From the NCBI GenBank assembly GCA_019187085.1, contig JABARS010000018.1, forward strand, positions 1 to 61,033: a stretch of DNA of 61,033 nt, read 5' to 3'. The position numbers and the translations under genes are program-made. Each line of letters begins with the position of its first letter. Within the stretch, counting starts at the first letter, position 1. Below, in pieces: positions 46,349-55,860 of this stretch. The DNA is from Pseudorhodoplanes sp. Lineage in GTDB: Bacteria; Pseudomonadota; Alphaproteobacteria; Rhizobiales; Xanthobacteraceae. Below the pieces are notes generated by a model, which saw only the letters and a program-made list of their open reading frames with translations, ran no database searches and had not been told where the DNA came from.

Positions 46349-47704
46349 TCAGCCGATCAGGATCGCCACGCGGTGCATCGGATTGCCGCCATAGCCGCTC
46401 GGATTCCAGAATGGGGCGACATGCGGCTGCATGACCCCGCGCGAATCCATGGCGCGGGCCCAGATCTCATAATAGCCGTCGGTCGGCACCTTCAGGCTCG
46501 CGGTCCAGCGCTGCCAGTCGTAGCGGTTCTTCGGCTTGCCGAGCTGCGCCGGCATCCAGGTCTGGCCGAAATCGATCGACACGTCGACCCGGCTGACCGT
46601 GTGGTCGCCGGCCCACGACGCGCCGCGCAATTTCACCTCGCGCGTGCCGGCGGGGATTTTCGTGCCGTGCGCCGGGCTCGTGATGATGGAGCGCACCGGC
46701 ATCGATTCGAGAATCTTGAAATTCTTCGGATCGGCCTTGTCGCCGGGCACCATCGGCTTGATGGTGACGCGGTACGAGGTGCCGGTCATGCCCGGGCCGT
46801 CGTGCTCCTTGTCGCGGATGGTGATCTTGGTCAGCCATTTCTGCGAGGTCGAGCCGGCCCAGCCGGGATAGACGAGCCGCACCGGACCGCCATGGATGTT
46901 CGGCAGCGGCTGCCCGTTCATCGCCCACACGATCATCGAGTCCGGATCCATCGCCTTGGCGATACGCACGCCGCGCGACAGCGTCGGCTTGCTGGGATCG
47001 CCCGACAGATGCAGGTCGGCCGCGTAATGCGCGGTGTAGATGCCGGACGGCTTGATGCCCGCGGTCTTGAGCACGTCGGCCAGACGGATGCCGGTCCATT
47101 CCGCGCAGCCGGCGCCGCCATTGGTCCACTGGTTGCCGCTCGCGCGCGGCGTGAAGAACGAGCGGCCGTTGCCGCCGCATTCGAGCACCATGCGACGAGT
47201 CTGCGCCTTGTATTTCGCCTTGAGCTCGCCGAGCGTCAGTTCGAGCGGCTTGTTCACCTCGCCGTCGATGACGATCTTCCACTTGTCCGGCTCCTTGGCG
47301 GCTTCCGGAATCTGTCCATTGCAGCGGACATAGAACTTGTCGATCGGCGTCGTGTCGTCGTCGAGCAGGCTTTCGGGCGTCTCGGCGACCAGCGGACGCT
47401 CGCCGATCACGACCAGCTTGTCGCTCTTGCCCGGGTAGTTGAGATAGGTCGGCCCCTTGGGTGCAGCCGGAGCCGCGGGGGCGGCCGGCTGGGCCTGCGC
47501 GAGCGCCGCCGGCATCAGGCCGGCCGGCATGTTGTGCGCGAAGGGAATGGTACCGCCCACCGTGGCACCGACGGCGGCCAGTCCTGCGCCGCCGAGGAAT
47601 CCCCGGCGATTGACGTCCGCGCGACGGCCGAACACCACCGCATCGGCCCGTTCCGGATCGTCCGCGTAAAGCTCCTCTATCGATCGTTCGATCTTGCCAG
47701 TCAT
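46349..47704 (-). CDS. sorA: Sulfite dehydrogenase molybdenum subunit (SorA/SorT-like)
   Basis: This periplasmic molybdopterin enzyme of the sulfite oxidase family oxidises sulfite to sulfate. It has 451 residues, with a Tat signal (NRRGFLGGAGLAAVGA), the Moco cysteine in MVLECGGNGRSFF, GGPVRLVYPGWAG, and a C-terminal dimerisation domain (IITSPAHGTKIPAG, RGASWAGD). GGAGG lies 5 bases before the ATG at 47704. A SoxC-type sulfane dehydrogenase is the alternative, but no sox genes are near and the sigma/anti-sigma context matches sulfite dehydrogenase clusters of rhizobia. Confidence 0.9.
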   Translation of the reverse strand: MTGKIERSIEELYADDPERADAVVFGRRADVNRRGFLGGAGLAAVGATVGGTIPFAHNMPAGLMPAALAQAQPAAPAAPAAPKGPTYLNYPGKSDKLVVIGERPLVAETPESLLDDDTTPIDKFYVRCNGQIPEAAKEPDKWKIVIDGEVNKPLELTLGELKAKYKAQTRRMVLECGGNGRSFFTPRASGNQWTNGGAGCAEWTGIRLADVLKTAGIKPSGIYTAHYAADLHLSGDPSKPTLSRGVRIAKAMDPDSMIVWAMNGQPLPNIHGGPVRLVYPGWAGSTSQKWLTKITIRDKEHDGPGMTGTSYRVTIKPMVPGDKADPKNFKILESMPVRSIITSPAHGTKIPAGTREVKLRGASWAGDHTVSRVDVSIDFGQTWMPAQLGKPKNRYDWQRWTASLKVPTDGYYEIWARAMDSRGVMQPHVAPFWNPSGYGGNPMHRVAILIG

Positions 47705-47779
47705 TACGTCCTCCCTAAACGCCGCTTCCGGCGATTTCCGGTTATTCGCGACCCGCGTCGCGATTCCGGGGCAGGGAAG

Positions 47780-47806
47780 AAACGAACCGGCCCGAAGATT
47801 TATTCC
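47780..47806 (-). promoter_or_regulatory. Candidate ECF-sigma promoter of sorA
   Basis: Read towards sorA, GGAATAA (47800-47806) is followed after 15 bases by CGTTT (47780-47784), i.e. GGAAT-N17-CGTTT. This is the GGAA/CGT layout of ECF sigma promoters. It lies between the anti-sigma stop (47808) and the sorA start, about 75 bases upstream of the ATG. The neighbouring ECF sigma is the natural candidate to use it. Confidence 0.6.
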
Positions 47807-47807
47807 G

Positions 47808-48560
47808 TCAGCCGGTGCAGGGCGGCGCGGCGAGGCCGGCCTGCCGCAGGCCGCTCGCGGCATCCGGATCGGCATTCAGGCGGGTCTGCCGCCGGGCGGC
47901 CTCAGCGATGATGGCGAAGCGGGCTTCGGGCATGCCGAACGCGATGAGTTCGTAGGCAAGCTGCCCAGCATTCCAGCCGGCGCGGCGGCTGCCGCCAGGA
48001 GCCGGCGCGGCGAGGCCGGCAGGGCGGACATGCAGCTCGAGCCGGCAGCCGCGCGGACCGCGATAGGTCGCGACCAGGAGCGGGCCGTCTGCGAGGGTGC
48101 GGAAATCGACGCCGCGCAGCGACAGGCGCGCCGCGGCGAAGTCCGGGATGACTGGCCGCATCGGGAAGGCCGCGAACATGATCGGACGGTCCGCGCTATC
48201 CTCAAGCGCCACCGGCTCGCTGCGCGGCATGAAAGCCAGAAACCCCGCCCCCGACAGGATCGCGACAATCGCGGCGGCCGCCGCCGGCCAGGCGAAGCGG
48301 CGCCATACCGCACGAGCGGGAGAGGACGCCGGCTGCGACGGCACCTGCATGACGGGCGCCGTCTCCACGAACTCCATGACGCAGGCCTTGAGGCGCGCGA
48401 GCGCGGCATAGCCGCGCGCCAGATCGCGGTCGGCGGCCAGACGCGCGGCGATCTCCGCCTGCGCGGCGGGATCGAGCTCGCCGTCGACCAGCGCATTGAG
48501 CTGCAGCAGGTCGCGCTCCCTGCGCTCGCGTTCGGCGTTCATGGCATTATCGTCGTTCAT
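47808..48560 (-). CDS. Anti-sigma factor (transmembrane)
   Basis: This 250-residue protein has an N-terminal cytoplasmic anti-sigma region (DLLQLNALVDGELDPAAQAEIAARLAAD), one TM segment (WPAAAAAIVAILSGAGFLAFM, about 90-110) and a periplasmic domain. This is the layout of ECF-controlling membrane anti-sigma factors. Its start overlaps the sigma gene stop by four bases. It should hold the sigma inactive until an outside signal, probably sulfur-compound stress given the neighbours. Confidence 0.9.
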   Translation of the reverse strand: MNDDNAMNAERERRERDLLQLNALVDGELDPAAQAEIAARLAADRDLARGYAALARLKACVMEFVETAPVMQVPSQPASSPARAVWRRFAWPAAAAAIVAILSGAGFLAFMPRSEPVALEDSADRPIMFAAFPMRPVIPDFAAARLSLRGVDFRTLADGPLLVATYRGPRGCRLELHVRPAGLAAPAPGGSRRAGWNAGQLAYELIAFGMPEARFAIIAEAARRQTRLNADPDAASGLRQAGLAAPPCTG

Positions 48561-49090
48561 GACCGGCGGCCCTTGTTCGCCTTCATCGGCCGCACCGTGC
48601 TTGCCTCGATGGCGGCAAGCAGCAGGCTGCGGGCGCGTGCCAGACGACTCATGACCGTTCCGGGCGGAAGATCGAGAAACGCGGCGGCCTCCGCGTAGCT
48701 GAAACCGGCAATGTCGATCAAGCCGATAATTTCACGATGCGCGGCAGACAGCGCGGTCAGCCCCTGCCCGACCGTGATCTTTGCGATGCAGGCCTCGTCG
48801 AAGCCCCAGATGTCGGGCACGATCGCGCTGTCGGACACCTGCTCGCGGCGCCGGCGCAATTCGTCGATCGCGGCGTTGCGCACGATCCGGAACATCCAGG
48901 CCCGGTAGGCGGCCGGATCGGCCGGCACCCGCTCGGCGGCGAGCGCGCGCGTCACCGCCTCCTGCACCAGATCGCGGGCATGGTCGGGGTCGCCCAAGAG
49001 GGTGCGCGCAAACGCCACCAGCCGCGGCAGCAGCACGACCATGGCCTCGTGGATCGTGGGCGGTGTCGACATCTGACGTTCGCCGGCCAT
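48557..49090 (-). CDS. ECF-type RNA polymerase sigma factor
   Basis: This 177-residue extracytoplasmic-function sigma factor has region 2 (DHARDLVQEAVTRALAAE, YRAWMFRIVRNAAIDELRRRR) and region 4 (HREIIGLIDIAGFSYAEAAAFLDLPPGTVMSRLARAR). Two ATGs are possible (49090 and 49072). The order sigma, anti-sigma, sulfite dehydrogenase, cytochrome parallels the RpoE4-SorT cluster of Sinorhizobium meliloti as I recall it. I found no GGAATAA-type site directly upstream of this gene, so autoregulation is not evident. Confidence 0.93.
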   Translation of the reverse strand: MAGERQMSTPPTIHEAMVVLLPRLVAFARTLLGDPDHARDLVQEAVTRALAAERVPADPAAYRAWMFRIVRNAAIDELRRRREQVSDSAIVPDIWGFDEACIAKITVGQGLTALSAAHREIIGLIDIAGFSYAEAAAFLDLPPGTVMSRLARARSLLLAAIEASTVRPMKANKGRRS

Positions 49091-49270
49091 TCGCGCCCCG
49101 TTGCCGAAATGGATCGCAGACGGCGTCGACTATCGGGCGACCGGGACAATGTTGCAACAATGGGCCGGAACCTCGGGCACGGGGGAGCGGTTTGCTTGTG
49201 CTGGACCGCCGGCCCGGCTAGTGTCGGTCCCCGTCACGCCCTTGGGCGCAACGCCTTGGAAAGACTGCGC

Positions 49271-49606
49271 ATGTTCAAATTCCTGGCTGCCGTCCTGGTC
49301 CTGTCCGCCGCCTTTCTGGCAGCCGCGGAACAGCCGGCCGATGCCCAGACCCGCTACGAACGCGCCCCGCGCGGCGCGGGCACCGTGGTCTATTATGTCG
49401 ACGAATTCGGCCGGCGCCGCACCCGCGTGATCGTCCAGCGGCGCTCCTTCCTCGACGCCGGCACCGAGGTGATGCCGGGCGAACGCAAGTACAACGACTA
49501 TGCGTTCCCGCCGAATTACTCGCCTTCGAGCAACGCGCTCGGACCGGGTCTCGATTTCGACCAGCGCCAGCCGCTCAACAACTGGTTCGACACCCTGCAC
49601 CGCTGA
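49271..49606 (+). CDS. Exported hypothetical protein
   Basis: This 111-residue protein has a signal peptide (MFKFLAAVLVLSAAFLAAAEQPADAQ) and a mature part with TVVYYVDEFGRRRTRVIVQRRSF and an Asp/Asn/Pro-rich C-terminus (NNWFDTLHR). No domain recognised. GGAAAG precedes the ATG. It diverges from the sigma gene and is followed by a strong terminator, so it is a single-gene transcript. Confidence 0.8.
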   Translation: MFKFLAAVLVLSAAFLAAAEQPADAQTRYERAPRGAGTVVYYVDEFGRRRTRVIVQRRSFLDAGTEVMPGERKYNDYAFPPNYSPSSNALGPGLDFDQRQPLNNWFDTLHR

Positions 49607-49640
49607 TCGCGGTCGCGCATTCGGGACGTCTAAAAGCAGG

Positions 49641-49674
49641 ACGCGCGGCGATGGGCCGCGCGTTTTTGTTTTTC
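49641..49674 (+). terminator. Rho-independent terminator after the exported protein
   Basis: A perfect 9-bp stem ACGCGCGGC / GCCGCGCGT with a 5-base loop followed by TTTTGTTTTT. It lies 34 bases after the stop. Confidence 0.92.
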
Positions 49675-49714
49675 GTCACCCGTGACGGGAAAAACTTCAG
49701 CGGGGAAACGTGCC

Positions 49715-49750
49715 GTCGTCCCGGCCGAGTGAAGCGAGGGCCGGGATGAC
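49715..49750. repeat. Palindromic repeat downstream of leuB
   Basis: Arms GTCGTCCCGGCC and GGCCGGGATGAC pair with one mismatch across GAGTGAAGCGAG. This is the GTCATCCCGGCC-type extragenic repeat, related to the units at 645 and 55920. It sits 53 bases past the leuB stop, between convergent genes. Confidence 0.7.
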
Positions 49751-49802
49751 GCGTGCAGATGTTCCGGCAGGTCGAGAGCGCCCCGCGGCAGCAGCGCCGC
49801 GA

Positions 49803-50912
49803 TCAGGCGGCGAGCTTCTCCATCTCCTCGACGATCGCCTGCCCCATCTCCACGGTGCCGACCGACTTGCCGCCCTGCGCGATGTCGGCGGTGCGCAAGC
49901 CGCGCGCGAGCGCAGCCGCGATCGCCGCCTCCAGCATGTCGGCCTGTTTGCCCATGTCGAACGAGTAGCGCAGCGCCATGCCGAACGAGGCGATCATGGC
50001 GATGGGATTGGCGAGGCCCTTGCCGGCAATGTCGGGCGCGGAGCCGTGCACCGGCTCGTAGAGCGCCTTGCGCGTGCGGGTCCTGGGATTGGTCTCGCCG
50101 AGCGAGGCCGAGGCCAGCATGCCGAGCGAGCCGGTGAGCATGGCGGCAACGTCGGAGAGCATGTCGCCGAACAGATTGTCGGTGACGATGACGTCGAACT
50201 GCTTGGGATTGCGCACGAGCTGCATGCCGCCGGCATCCGCCAGCATGTGTTCGAGCTGCACGTCCTTGAATTCGCGCTGATGCACCTGGGTGACGACCTC
50301 GTTCCAGAGCACGCCCGTCTTCATGACGTTGCGCTTCTCCATCGAGGTCACCTTGTTGCGGCGCTTGCGCGCCAGCTCGAACGCCACGCGCGCGATGCGC
50401 TCGATCTCGTAGGTGTCGTAGACCTGGGTATCGACTGCCCGCTTCTGGCCGTTGCCGAGATCGGTGATGGTCTTGGGCTCGCCGAAATAGACGCCGCCGG
50501 TCAGCTCGCGCAGGATCATGATGTCGAGGCCTTCGACCAGCTCGCGCTTAAGCGAGGAGGCGTCGGCGAGCGCGGGATAGGTCACCGCCGGGCGCAGATT
50601 GGCGTAAAGCTGGAGGTCCTTGCGCAGGCGCAGCAGGCCGGCCTCCGGGCGCACGTCGTAAGGCACGCCGTCCCATTTCGGCCCGCCGACCGCCCCGAAC
50701 AGAACCGCATCGGCGGCCTGTGCTTTCGCCATCGTGGCGTCGGTGATCGAGACCTTGTGCACCTCGTAGCACGCGCCGCCGACCAGCCCTTCCTCGGTCT
50801 CGAAACGGGCAAGCCCCTTGCCGTTGAAGAATGCAATCAGCTTCTTGACCTCGGCCATCACTTCAGGGCCGATGCCGTCGCCGGGCAGAAGAAGCAGGTT
50901 GTGGGTGACCAT
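49803..50912 (-). CDS. leuB: 3-isopropylmalate dehydrogenase
   Basis: LeuB oxidatively decarboxylates 3-isopropylmalate in leucine synthesis. It has 369 residues: [45 protein letters not shown] with the metal-binding Asp residues, and [22 protein letters not shown] for NAD. It is not next to leuC (36827) or leuD (40039), so the leucine genes are dispersed across 14 kb. Confidence 0.97.
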   Translation of the reverse strand: MVTHNLLLLPGDGIGPEVMAEVKKLIAFFNGKGLARFETEEGLVGGACYEVHKVSITDATMAKAQAADAVLFGAVGGPKWDGVPYDVRPEAGLLRLRKDLQLYANLRPAVTYPALADASSLKRELVEGLDIMILRELTGGVYFGEPKTITDLGNGQKRAVDTQVYDTYEIERIARVAFELARKRRNKVTSMEKRNVMKTGVLWNEVVTQVHQREFKDVQLEHMLADAGGMQLVRNPKQFDVIVTDNLFGDMLSDVAAMLTGSLGMLASASLGETNPRTRTRKALYEPVHGSAPDIAGKGLANPIAMIASFGMALRYSFDMGKQADMLEAAIAAALARGLRTADIAQGGKSVGTVEMGQAIVEEMEKLAA

Positions 50913-51090
50913 GGATCCGTCTCGCTCCCCTCAGATGTCGCGCGGATTGCTAATGGCCTCCGCCGGCATTGGCAAGACACGGGGTACAGGACAGGTCCGC
51001 AAGCGCCCGCCCGCGCCCCGAACGAAAGAGCAAAGTCCGTCCGCGGCCGTTCGGGCTAGAATGACCGATTGACACTTTTTGGAACGAAGC

Positions 51091-52140
51091 ATGACCAAGA
51101 CCACGACCGGCAATTTTTTCGAAGATTTCCGCCTTAACCAGATCATCCACCACGCCACGCCGCGCACCGTCACGGCGGGCGATGTCGCACTCTATAACGG
51201 GCTGTTCGGCGCGCGCTTTGCCGTGCAGTCCGCCGACACGTTCGCGTCCGCGATCGGCTATCCGCGCGCGCCGGTCGACGACATGCTGGTTTTCCATGTC
51301 GTATTCGGCAAGACGGTGCCGGACATCTCGCTCAACGCGGTCGCCAATCTCGGCTATGCCAATGGCCGCTTCCTCAACCCGGTCTATCCCGGCGACACGC
51401 TGACGGCGGTCTCCGAAGTGATCGGGCTCAAAGAGAATTCCAGCCGCAAGACCGGCATCGTGTTCGTGCGCTCGGCCGGCTACCGGCAGGACGGCCAGAT
51501 GGTGGTCGAATATGTCCGCTGGGTGATGGTGCGAAAGCGCGACGAGAAGGCCGAAGCACCGGGCGAGCACGTGCCGAAGCTGCCGGTGGCGGTGGAGTCG
51601 AACCTGCTCGGCGACGGCTGTCCGCTGATCCGCAACGGCCAGTACAACATGGCGCTGGCGGGCTCGCCGCACCGCTTCGCGGACTATGCGGTCGGCGAGA
51701 AGATCGATCATTGCGACGGCATGACGGTCGAGGAAGCCGAACACCAGATCGCGACGCGTCTCTATCAGAACACCGCGCGCGTGCATTTCAACCAGTATGC
51801 CGAGAGCAAGGGCCGCTTCGGCAAGCGGCTGATCTATGGCGGGCACGTCATCTCGCTCGCGCGCGCGCTGTCCTTCAACGGGCTTGCCAATGCCTTCCAT
51901 ATCGCCGCCATCAATGGCGGGCGGCATGTCGCGCCGCTGTTTGCCGGCGACACAGTGTTCGCCTGGTCGGAAATCCTCGCGGCGAGCGAACTGCCGGGCC
52001 GCGACGACGTGGGCGCGCTGCGCGTGCGCACGGTCGCGACCAAGAACAGGCCCTGCGCCGATTTCCCGCTAAAGAACGGCGAAGAGGACGACCCGGCGGT
52101 GATCCTCGATCTCGATTACTGGGTGCTCATGCCGCGCTGA
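51091..52140 (+). CDS. MaoC-family double hot-dog hydratase, mesaconyl-CoA hydratase-like
   Basis: This 349-residue protein has two tandem hot-dog domains, each with a hydratase-like segment (ALYNGLFGARFAVQSADTFA and ARVHFNQYAESKGRFGKRLIYGGHVISLA). Length and motifs fit mesaconyl-CoA (beta-methylmalyl-CoA) hydratase of the ethylmalonyl-CoA pathway. The ATG at 51091 is used; a TTG 12 bases earlier is also open. Its 3' end overlaps the convergent lysR gene by 25 bases. The CitE-like gene at 40679 would act next in the same pathway. Confidence 0.85.
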   Translation: MTKTTTGNFFEDFRLNQIIHHATPRTVTAGDVALYNGLFGARFAVQSADTFASAIGYPRAPVDDMLVFHVVFGKTVPDISLNAVANLGYANGRFLNPVYPGDTLTAVSEVIGLKENSSRKTGIVFVRSAGYRQDGQMVVEYVRWVMVRKRDEKAEAPGEHVPKLPVAVESNLLGDGCPLIRNGQYNMALAGSPHRFADYAVGEKIDHCDGMTVEEAEHQIATRLYQNTARVHFNQYAESKGRFGKRLIYGGHVISLARALSFNGLANAFHIAAINGGRHVAPLFAGDTVFAWSEILAASELPGRDDVGALRVRTVATKNRPCADFPLKNGEEDDPAVILDLDYWVLMPR

Positions 52141-53051
52141 GCCGGCGCGAGCGCCTCGCCGGCCTCCGGATTGGCGCGCATGTGATCGACGAGCTGCTGC
52201 GCATAGAGCGGCAGCGCGTCGTAGTCGCGGATGCAGATGGTGAGGTCGCGCGGCGCCCAGGCGTCGGCCAGCTCGACGATGCGGATCGCCGCCGTCTTGA
52301 CCGCGCGGCGCGCGGTGGTCTCCGGCACGATGCCGACGCCGACATTATGCTCCACCAGCCGGCAGACCGCGTCGAAGCTGCGCAACTGCACGCGCAGCCG
52401 CAGCGGACGTCCGGTGCGCGAGGCCTTGCCGGCGAGAAAGCGCTGCAGCGCGCTCGCGCGATCGAGCCCGACGAAATCGTAGTCGAGCACGTCGATGAAA
52501 TTCACCTTGGCCTGGCCGGCGAGCGGATGGTCGGCGGCGACCACGAGCACGAAGCGGTCGCTGCGGAACGGATAGGTGGTCAGCCGCCCGGCATCGACGG
52601 TGCCGGCGATGATGCCGATATCGGCGACGCCCTCGGCAATGAGATCGACGATCTCGTCGCTCAGCCGCTCCTCGAGGTCGATGCTGACGTGACGATGCGT
52701 GGCCAGGAACGCGCTCAGCGTATCGGGCAGGAACTCGGTGAGGGCGTTGGTGTTTGACAGGACGCGGACCTGGCCGACCAGCCCGACCGCATAGACGCCG
52801 AGGTCCTCGCGCAGGATTTCGGCCTGCGCCAGGATGGTGCGCGCATGCTGGAGCAGGGTGCGCCCGGCCGGGGTCGGCCGCACGCCCTGCCGCCCGCGGG
52901 TCAAAAGGGCGGTGCCGAGCGTGGTCTCCATGTTGCGGATGCGGGTGGACGCCGCTCCGAGCGCCAGGTGGGCGCGCGCCGCGCCATGGGTGATGCTGCC
53001 CGCTTCGACGACATGGCGGAACAAACTGAGATCGATCAGGTCGAAGCGCAT
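52116..53051 (-). CDS. LysR-family transcriptional regulator
   Basis: This 311-residue LysR regulator has an N-terminal winged helix-turn-helix (LFRHVVEAGSITHGAARAHLALGAASTRIRNMETTLGTALLTR) and a periplasmic-binding-like effector domain. GAAGG lies 6 bases before the ATG. It is divergent from sdhCDAB with 157 bases between. A TTTGACG-N11-CGTCAAA palindrome lies 15 bases upstream of its start. It tail-overlaps the mesaconyl-CoA-hydratase-like gene. The effector is unknown. Confidence 0.95.
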   Translation of the reverse strand: MRFDLIDLSLFRHVVEAGSITHGAARAHLALGAASTRIRNMETTLGTALLTRGRQGVRPTPAGRTLLQHARTILAQAEILREDLGVYAVGLVGQVRVLSNTNALTEFLPDTLSAFLATHRHVSIDLEERLSDEIVDLIAEGVADIGIIAGTVDAGRLTTYPFRSDRFVLVVAADHPLAGQAKVNFIDVLDYDFVGLDRASALQRFLAGKASRTGRPLRLRVQLRSFDAVCRLVEHNVGVGIVPETTARRAVKTAAIRIVELADAWAPRDLTICIRDYDALPLYAQQLVDHMRANPEAGEALAPAQRGMSTQ

Positions 53052-53065
53052 GCCAAACCTTCAAT

Positions 53066-53124
53066 TTTGACGAAGGCAAACTACGTCAAATAAACGTTGT
53101 CCGGCTAATTTTCCTGATGATAGT
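53066..53124 (+). promoter_or_regulatory. LysR-type operator and candidate sdhC promoter
   Basis: The inverted repeat TTTGACG-N11-CGTCAAA at 53066-53090 is a perfect T-N11-A LysR box with 7-base arms. Towards sdhC it is followed by TTGTCC (53097-53102), 16 bases, and GATAGT (53119-53124), a plausible -35/-10 pair. The operator centre is then about 53 bases before the expected start of transcription, where LysR activators bind. It equally covers the lysR upstream region, fitting autoregulation. Confidence 0.6.
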
Positions 53125-53208
53125 CCATTTTTCGCGAAGCTTAAAATGCGAACAGTTCCACCCGTGACCGCATCCGGTTCGGGTCTGGCGCGGTACGGAG
53201 TTCCAAGC

Positions 53209-53619
53209 ATGGCCAGTCCGAAGGCGCCCGTCGCGCGCCCGCTATCGCCGCATCTGCAAATCTACCGTCCGACGCTGACGATGACGATGTCCATCGTCCA
53301 CCGCATCACCGGGGCGGCGCTCTATTTCGGCACCCTGCTGCTGGCCTGGTGGCTGATCGCCGCCGCCGCCGGCCCCAACGCCTTCGCCACGGTGCAGGGC
53401 TTCATGGACGGCATCGTCGGCCGGCTGATCCTGTTCGGCTACACATGGGCGCTGCTGCACCACCTGCTGGGCGGCGTGCGGCATCTGATCTGGGACACCT
53501 GCTACGGCTTCGGGCCGCGCGAGCGCGAATTGCTGACGCTGGCCGGCCTGATCGGCTCGGTCGGACTTACCGTGCTGATCTGGATCCTCGGCTATCTGAC
53601 CCTGGGTGGCGCGCGATGA
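53209..53619 (+). CDS. sdhC: Succinate dehydrogenase cytochrome b556 subunit
   Basis: SdhC anchors succinate dehydrogenase in the membrane and helps bind heme b and quinone. It has 136 residues, RPLSPHLQIYRPTLTMTMSIVHRITG at the N-terminus and the heme-ligand region LHHLLGGVRHLIWD, with three TM helices. GGAG lies 8 bases before the ATG at 53209; an earlier in-frame ATG at 53146 is rejected. Its stop overlaps sdhD (ATGA). Confidence 0.96.
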   Translation: MASPKAPVARPLSPHLQIYRPTLTMTMSIVHRITGAALYFGTLLLAWWLIAAAAGPNAFATVQGFMDGIVGRLILFGYTWALLHHLLGGVRHLIWDTCYGFGPRERELLTLAGLIGSVGLTVLIWILGYLTLGGAR

Positions 53620-54008
53620 ACGACCGTACGAACCTGCGCACCCCGCTTTCGCGCGTCCGCCATCTCGGCTCCGCCCATGCCGGCACCGGCCATTTCTGGC
53701 GGCAGCGCCTGACCTCGGTCGCGCTCATTCCGCTCACCATCGTCTTCATCGCGATCGTGGTGGCGCTCCTCGGCCGCAACCATGCGGCGACCGCGCAGAT
53801 CCTCGGCTCGGCGCCGGTCGCGATCCTGATGCTGCTGTTCGTGCTGACCGGCATCTATCACATGTGGCTCGGGATGCAGGTCATCGTCGAGGACTATGTG
53901 CACCACGAGCTGGTGAAAATCGTCACGCTGATGGCGAACACGTTCTTCTGCGCGGCGCTCGGCATTGCCTGCGTGTTCGCCGTTCTCAAGCTGAGCTTCG
54001 GAGTCTGA
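53616..54008 (+). CDS. sdhD: Succinate dehydrogenase membrane anchor subunit
   Basis: SdhD (130 residues) is the second membrane anchor of complex [34 protein letters not shown] is the usual alphaproteobacterial N-terminus, with three TM helices and the heme/quinone region [17 protein letters not shown]. The ATG at 53616 overlaps the sdhC stop by four bases; sdhA starts 4 bases after its stop. Confidence 0.95.
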   Translation: MNDRTNLRTPLSRVRHLGSAHAGTGHFWRQRLTSVALIPLTIVFIAIVVALLGRNHAATAQILGSAPVAILMLLFVLTGIYHMWLGMQVIVEDYVHHELVKIVTLMANTFFCAALGIACVFAVLKLSFGV

Positions 54009-54012
54009 CATC

Positions 54013-55848
54013 ATGGCCGCGAACGGCAAAAACGGCAGCGCCGCACCGGCGGTCAACGGACAGGCCTATCCGATCGAGGATCATACCTACGACGTGGTCG
54101 TGGTCGGCGCCGGCGGCGCCGGGCTGCGCGCGGTGGTCGGCTGCGCGCAGGCGGGACTGAAGACCGCCTGCATCACCAAGGTGTTCCCGACGCGCTCGCA
54201 CACGGTGGCGGCGCAGGGCGGCATCGCCGCCTCGCTCGGCAACATGGGCGAGGACGACTGGCGCTTCCATATGTACGACACCGTCAAGGGCTCGGACTGG
54301 CTGGGCGACCAAGACGCCATCGAATATCTCGTGCGCAATGCGCCCGAGGCGGTCTACGAGCTGGAGCACTGGGGCCTGCCGTTCTCGCGCACCGAGGACG
54401 GAAAGATCTACCAGCGTCCATTCGGCGGCATGACCACCCATTACGGCAAGGGCATCGCGCAGCGTACCTGTGCCGCCGCCGACCGCACCGGCCACGCCAT
54501 GCTGCACACGCTCTACGGCCAGTCGCTGCGCTATTCGGCGGAATTCTTCATCGAATTCTTCGCCATCGACCTGATCATGGACGACGAGGGCCGCTGCCGC
54601 GGCGTCGTGGCGATGAAGCTCGACGACGGCTCGATCCACCGTTTCCGCGCGCAGACCACGGTGCTGGCGACCGGCGGCTATGGCCGCGCCTATTTCTCGG
54701 CGACGTCGGCGCACACCTGCACCGGCGACGGCAACGCCATGGTGCTGCGCGCCGGCCTGCCGCTGCAGGACATGGAGTTCGTGCAGTTCCATCCGACCGG
54801 CATCTACGGCGCCGGCTGCCTGATCACCGAAGGCGCGCGCGGCGAAGGCGGCTACCTCGTCAATTCGGAAGGCGAGCGCTTCATGGAGCGCTACGCGCCC
54901 TCGGCCAAGGACCTCGCCTCACGCGACGTCGTCTCGCGTTCGATGACGATCGAGATCCGCGAAGGCCGCGGCGTCGGCAAGAACAAGGACCACATCTATC
55001 TGCACCTCGACCATCTCGATCCCAAGGTGCTGCACGAGCGCCTGCCCGGCATTTCGGAATCCTCGCGCATCTTCGCCGGCGTCGACGTCACCAGGGAGCC
55101 GATCCCGGTGCTGCCGACCGTGCACTACAATATGGGCGGCATTCCCGCGAACTATCACGGCGAGGTGCTGACCAAGAAAGGCGGCGATCCCGACAGCGTC
55201 GTGCCCGGCCTGATGGCGATCGGCGAGGCGGCCTGCGTGTCGGTGCACGGCGCCAACCGGCTCGGCTCGAACTCGCTGATCGATCTCGTCGTGTTCGGAC
55301 GCGCGACCGCGCTGCGCTGCGCGGAGAAGTTCACGAGCGGCGACAAGCAGCCCGAACTGCCCGCCGATTCCGCCGATCTCGCGCTGTCGCGGCTCGACAA
55401 AATCCGCCACGCCTCCGGCGGCACGCCGACCGCCGAACTGCGCCTGCGCATGCAGAAGGTGATGCAGACCAATTGCGCGGTGTTCCGCACCGGCGAGACG
55501 CTCGACGAGGGCCATAAGCTGATCCACGCGGTGTACGACGCGATGCAGGACGTGCACGTCACCGACCGTTCGCTGATCTGGAATTCCGACCTGATCGAGA
55601 CGCTGGAGCTCGACAACCTGCTGGCGCAGGCCGTGGTGACCATGGACTCGGCGCGCAACCGCACCGAAAGCCGCGGCTCGCACGCGCGCGAGGACTATTC
55701 GCAGCGCGACGACCAGAACTGGATGAAGCACACGCTGGCCTGGATCGATCCCAGGACCAGCAAGGTCACGATCGACTACCGGCCGGTGCACGCCTACACG
55801 CTCACCAACGACATCGCCTATATCGAACCGAAAGCGCGGGTGTATTGA
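54013..55848 (+). CDS. sdhA: Succinate dehydrogenase flavoprotein subunit
   Basis: SdhA oxidises succinate to fumarate with covalently bound FAD. It has 611 residues. The FAD dinucleotide fold [13 protein letters not shown] opens the domain; the covalent FAD histidine is in [17 protein letters not shown]; the active-site segments are [15 protein letters not shown] and [21 protein letters not shown]. Spacing to sdhD is 4 bases. A repeat element separates it from sdhB. Confidence 0.98.
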   Translation: MAANGKNGSAAPAVNGQAYPIEDHTYDVVVVGAGGAGLRAVVGCAQAGLKTACITKVFPTRSHTVAAQGGIAASLGNMGEDDWRFHMYDTVKGSDWLGDQDAIEYLVRNAPEAVYELEHWGLPFSRTEDGKIYQRPFGGMTTHYGKGIAQRTCAAADRTGHAMLHTLYGQSLRYSAEFFIEFFAIDLIMDDEGRCRGVVAMKLDDGSIHRFRAQTTVLATGGYGRAYFSATSAHTCTGDGNAMVLRAGLPLQDMEFVQFHPTGIYGAGCLITEGARGEGGYLVNSEGERFMERYAPSAKDLASRDVVSRSMTIEIREGRGVGKNKDHIYLHLDHLDPKVLHERLPGISESSRIFAGVDVTREPIPVLPTVHYNMGGIPANYHGEVLTKKGGDPDSVVPGLMAIGEAACVSVHGANRLGSNSLIDLVVFGRATALRCAEKFTSGDKQPELPADSADLALSRLDKIRHASGGTPTAELRLRMQKVMQTNCAVFRTGETLDEGHKLIHAVYDAMQDVHVTDRSLIWNSDLIETLELDNLLAQAVVTMDSARNRTESRGSHAREDYSQRDDQNWMKHTLAWIDPRTSKVTIDYRPVHAYTLTNDIAYIEPKARVY

Positions 55849-55860
55849 CAGTCGCGTCAT

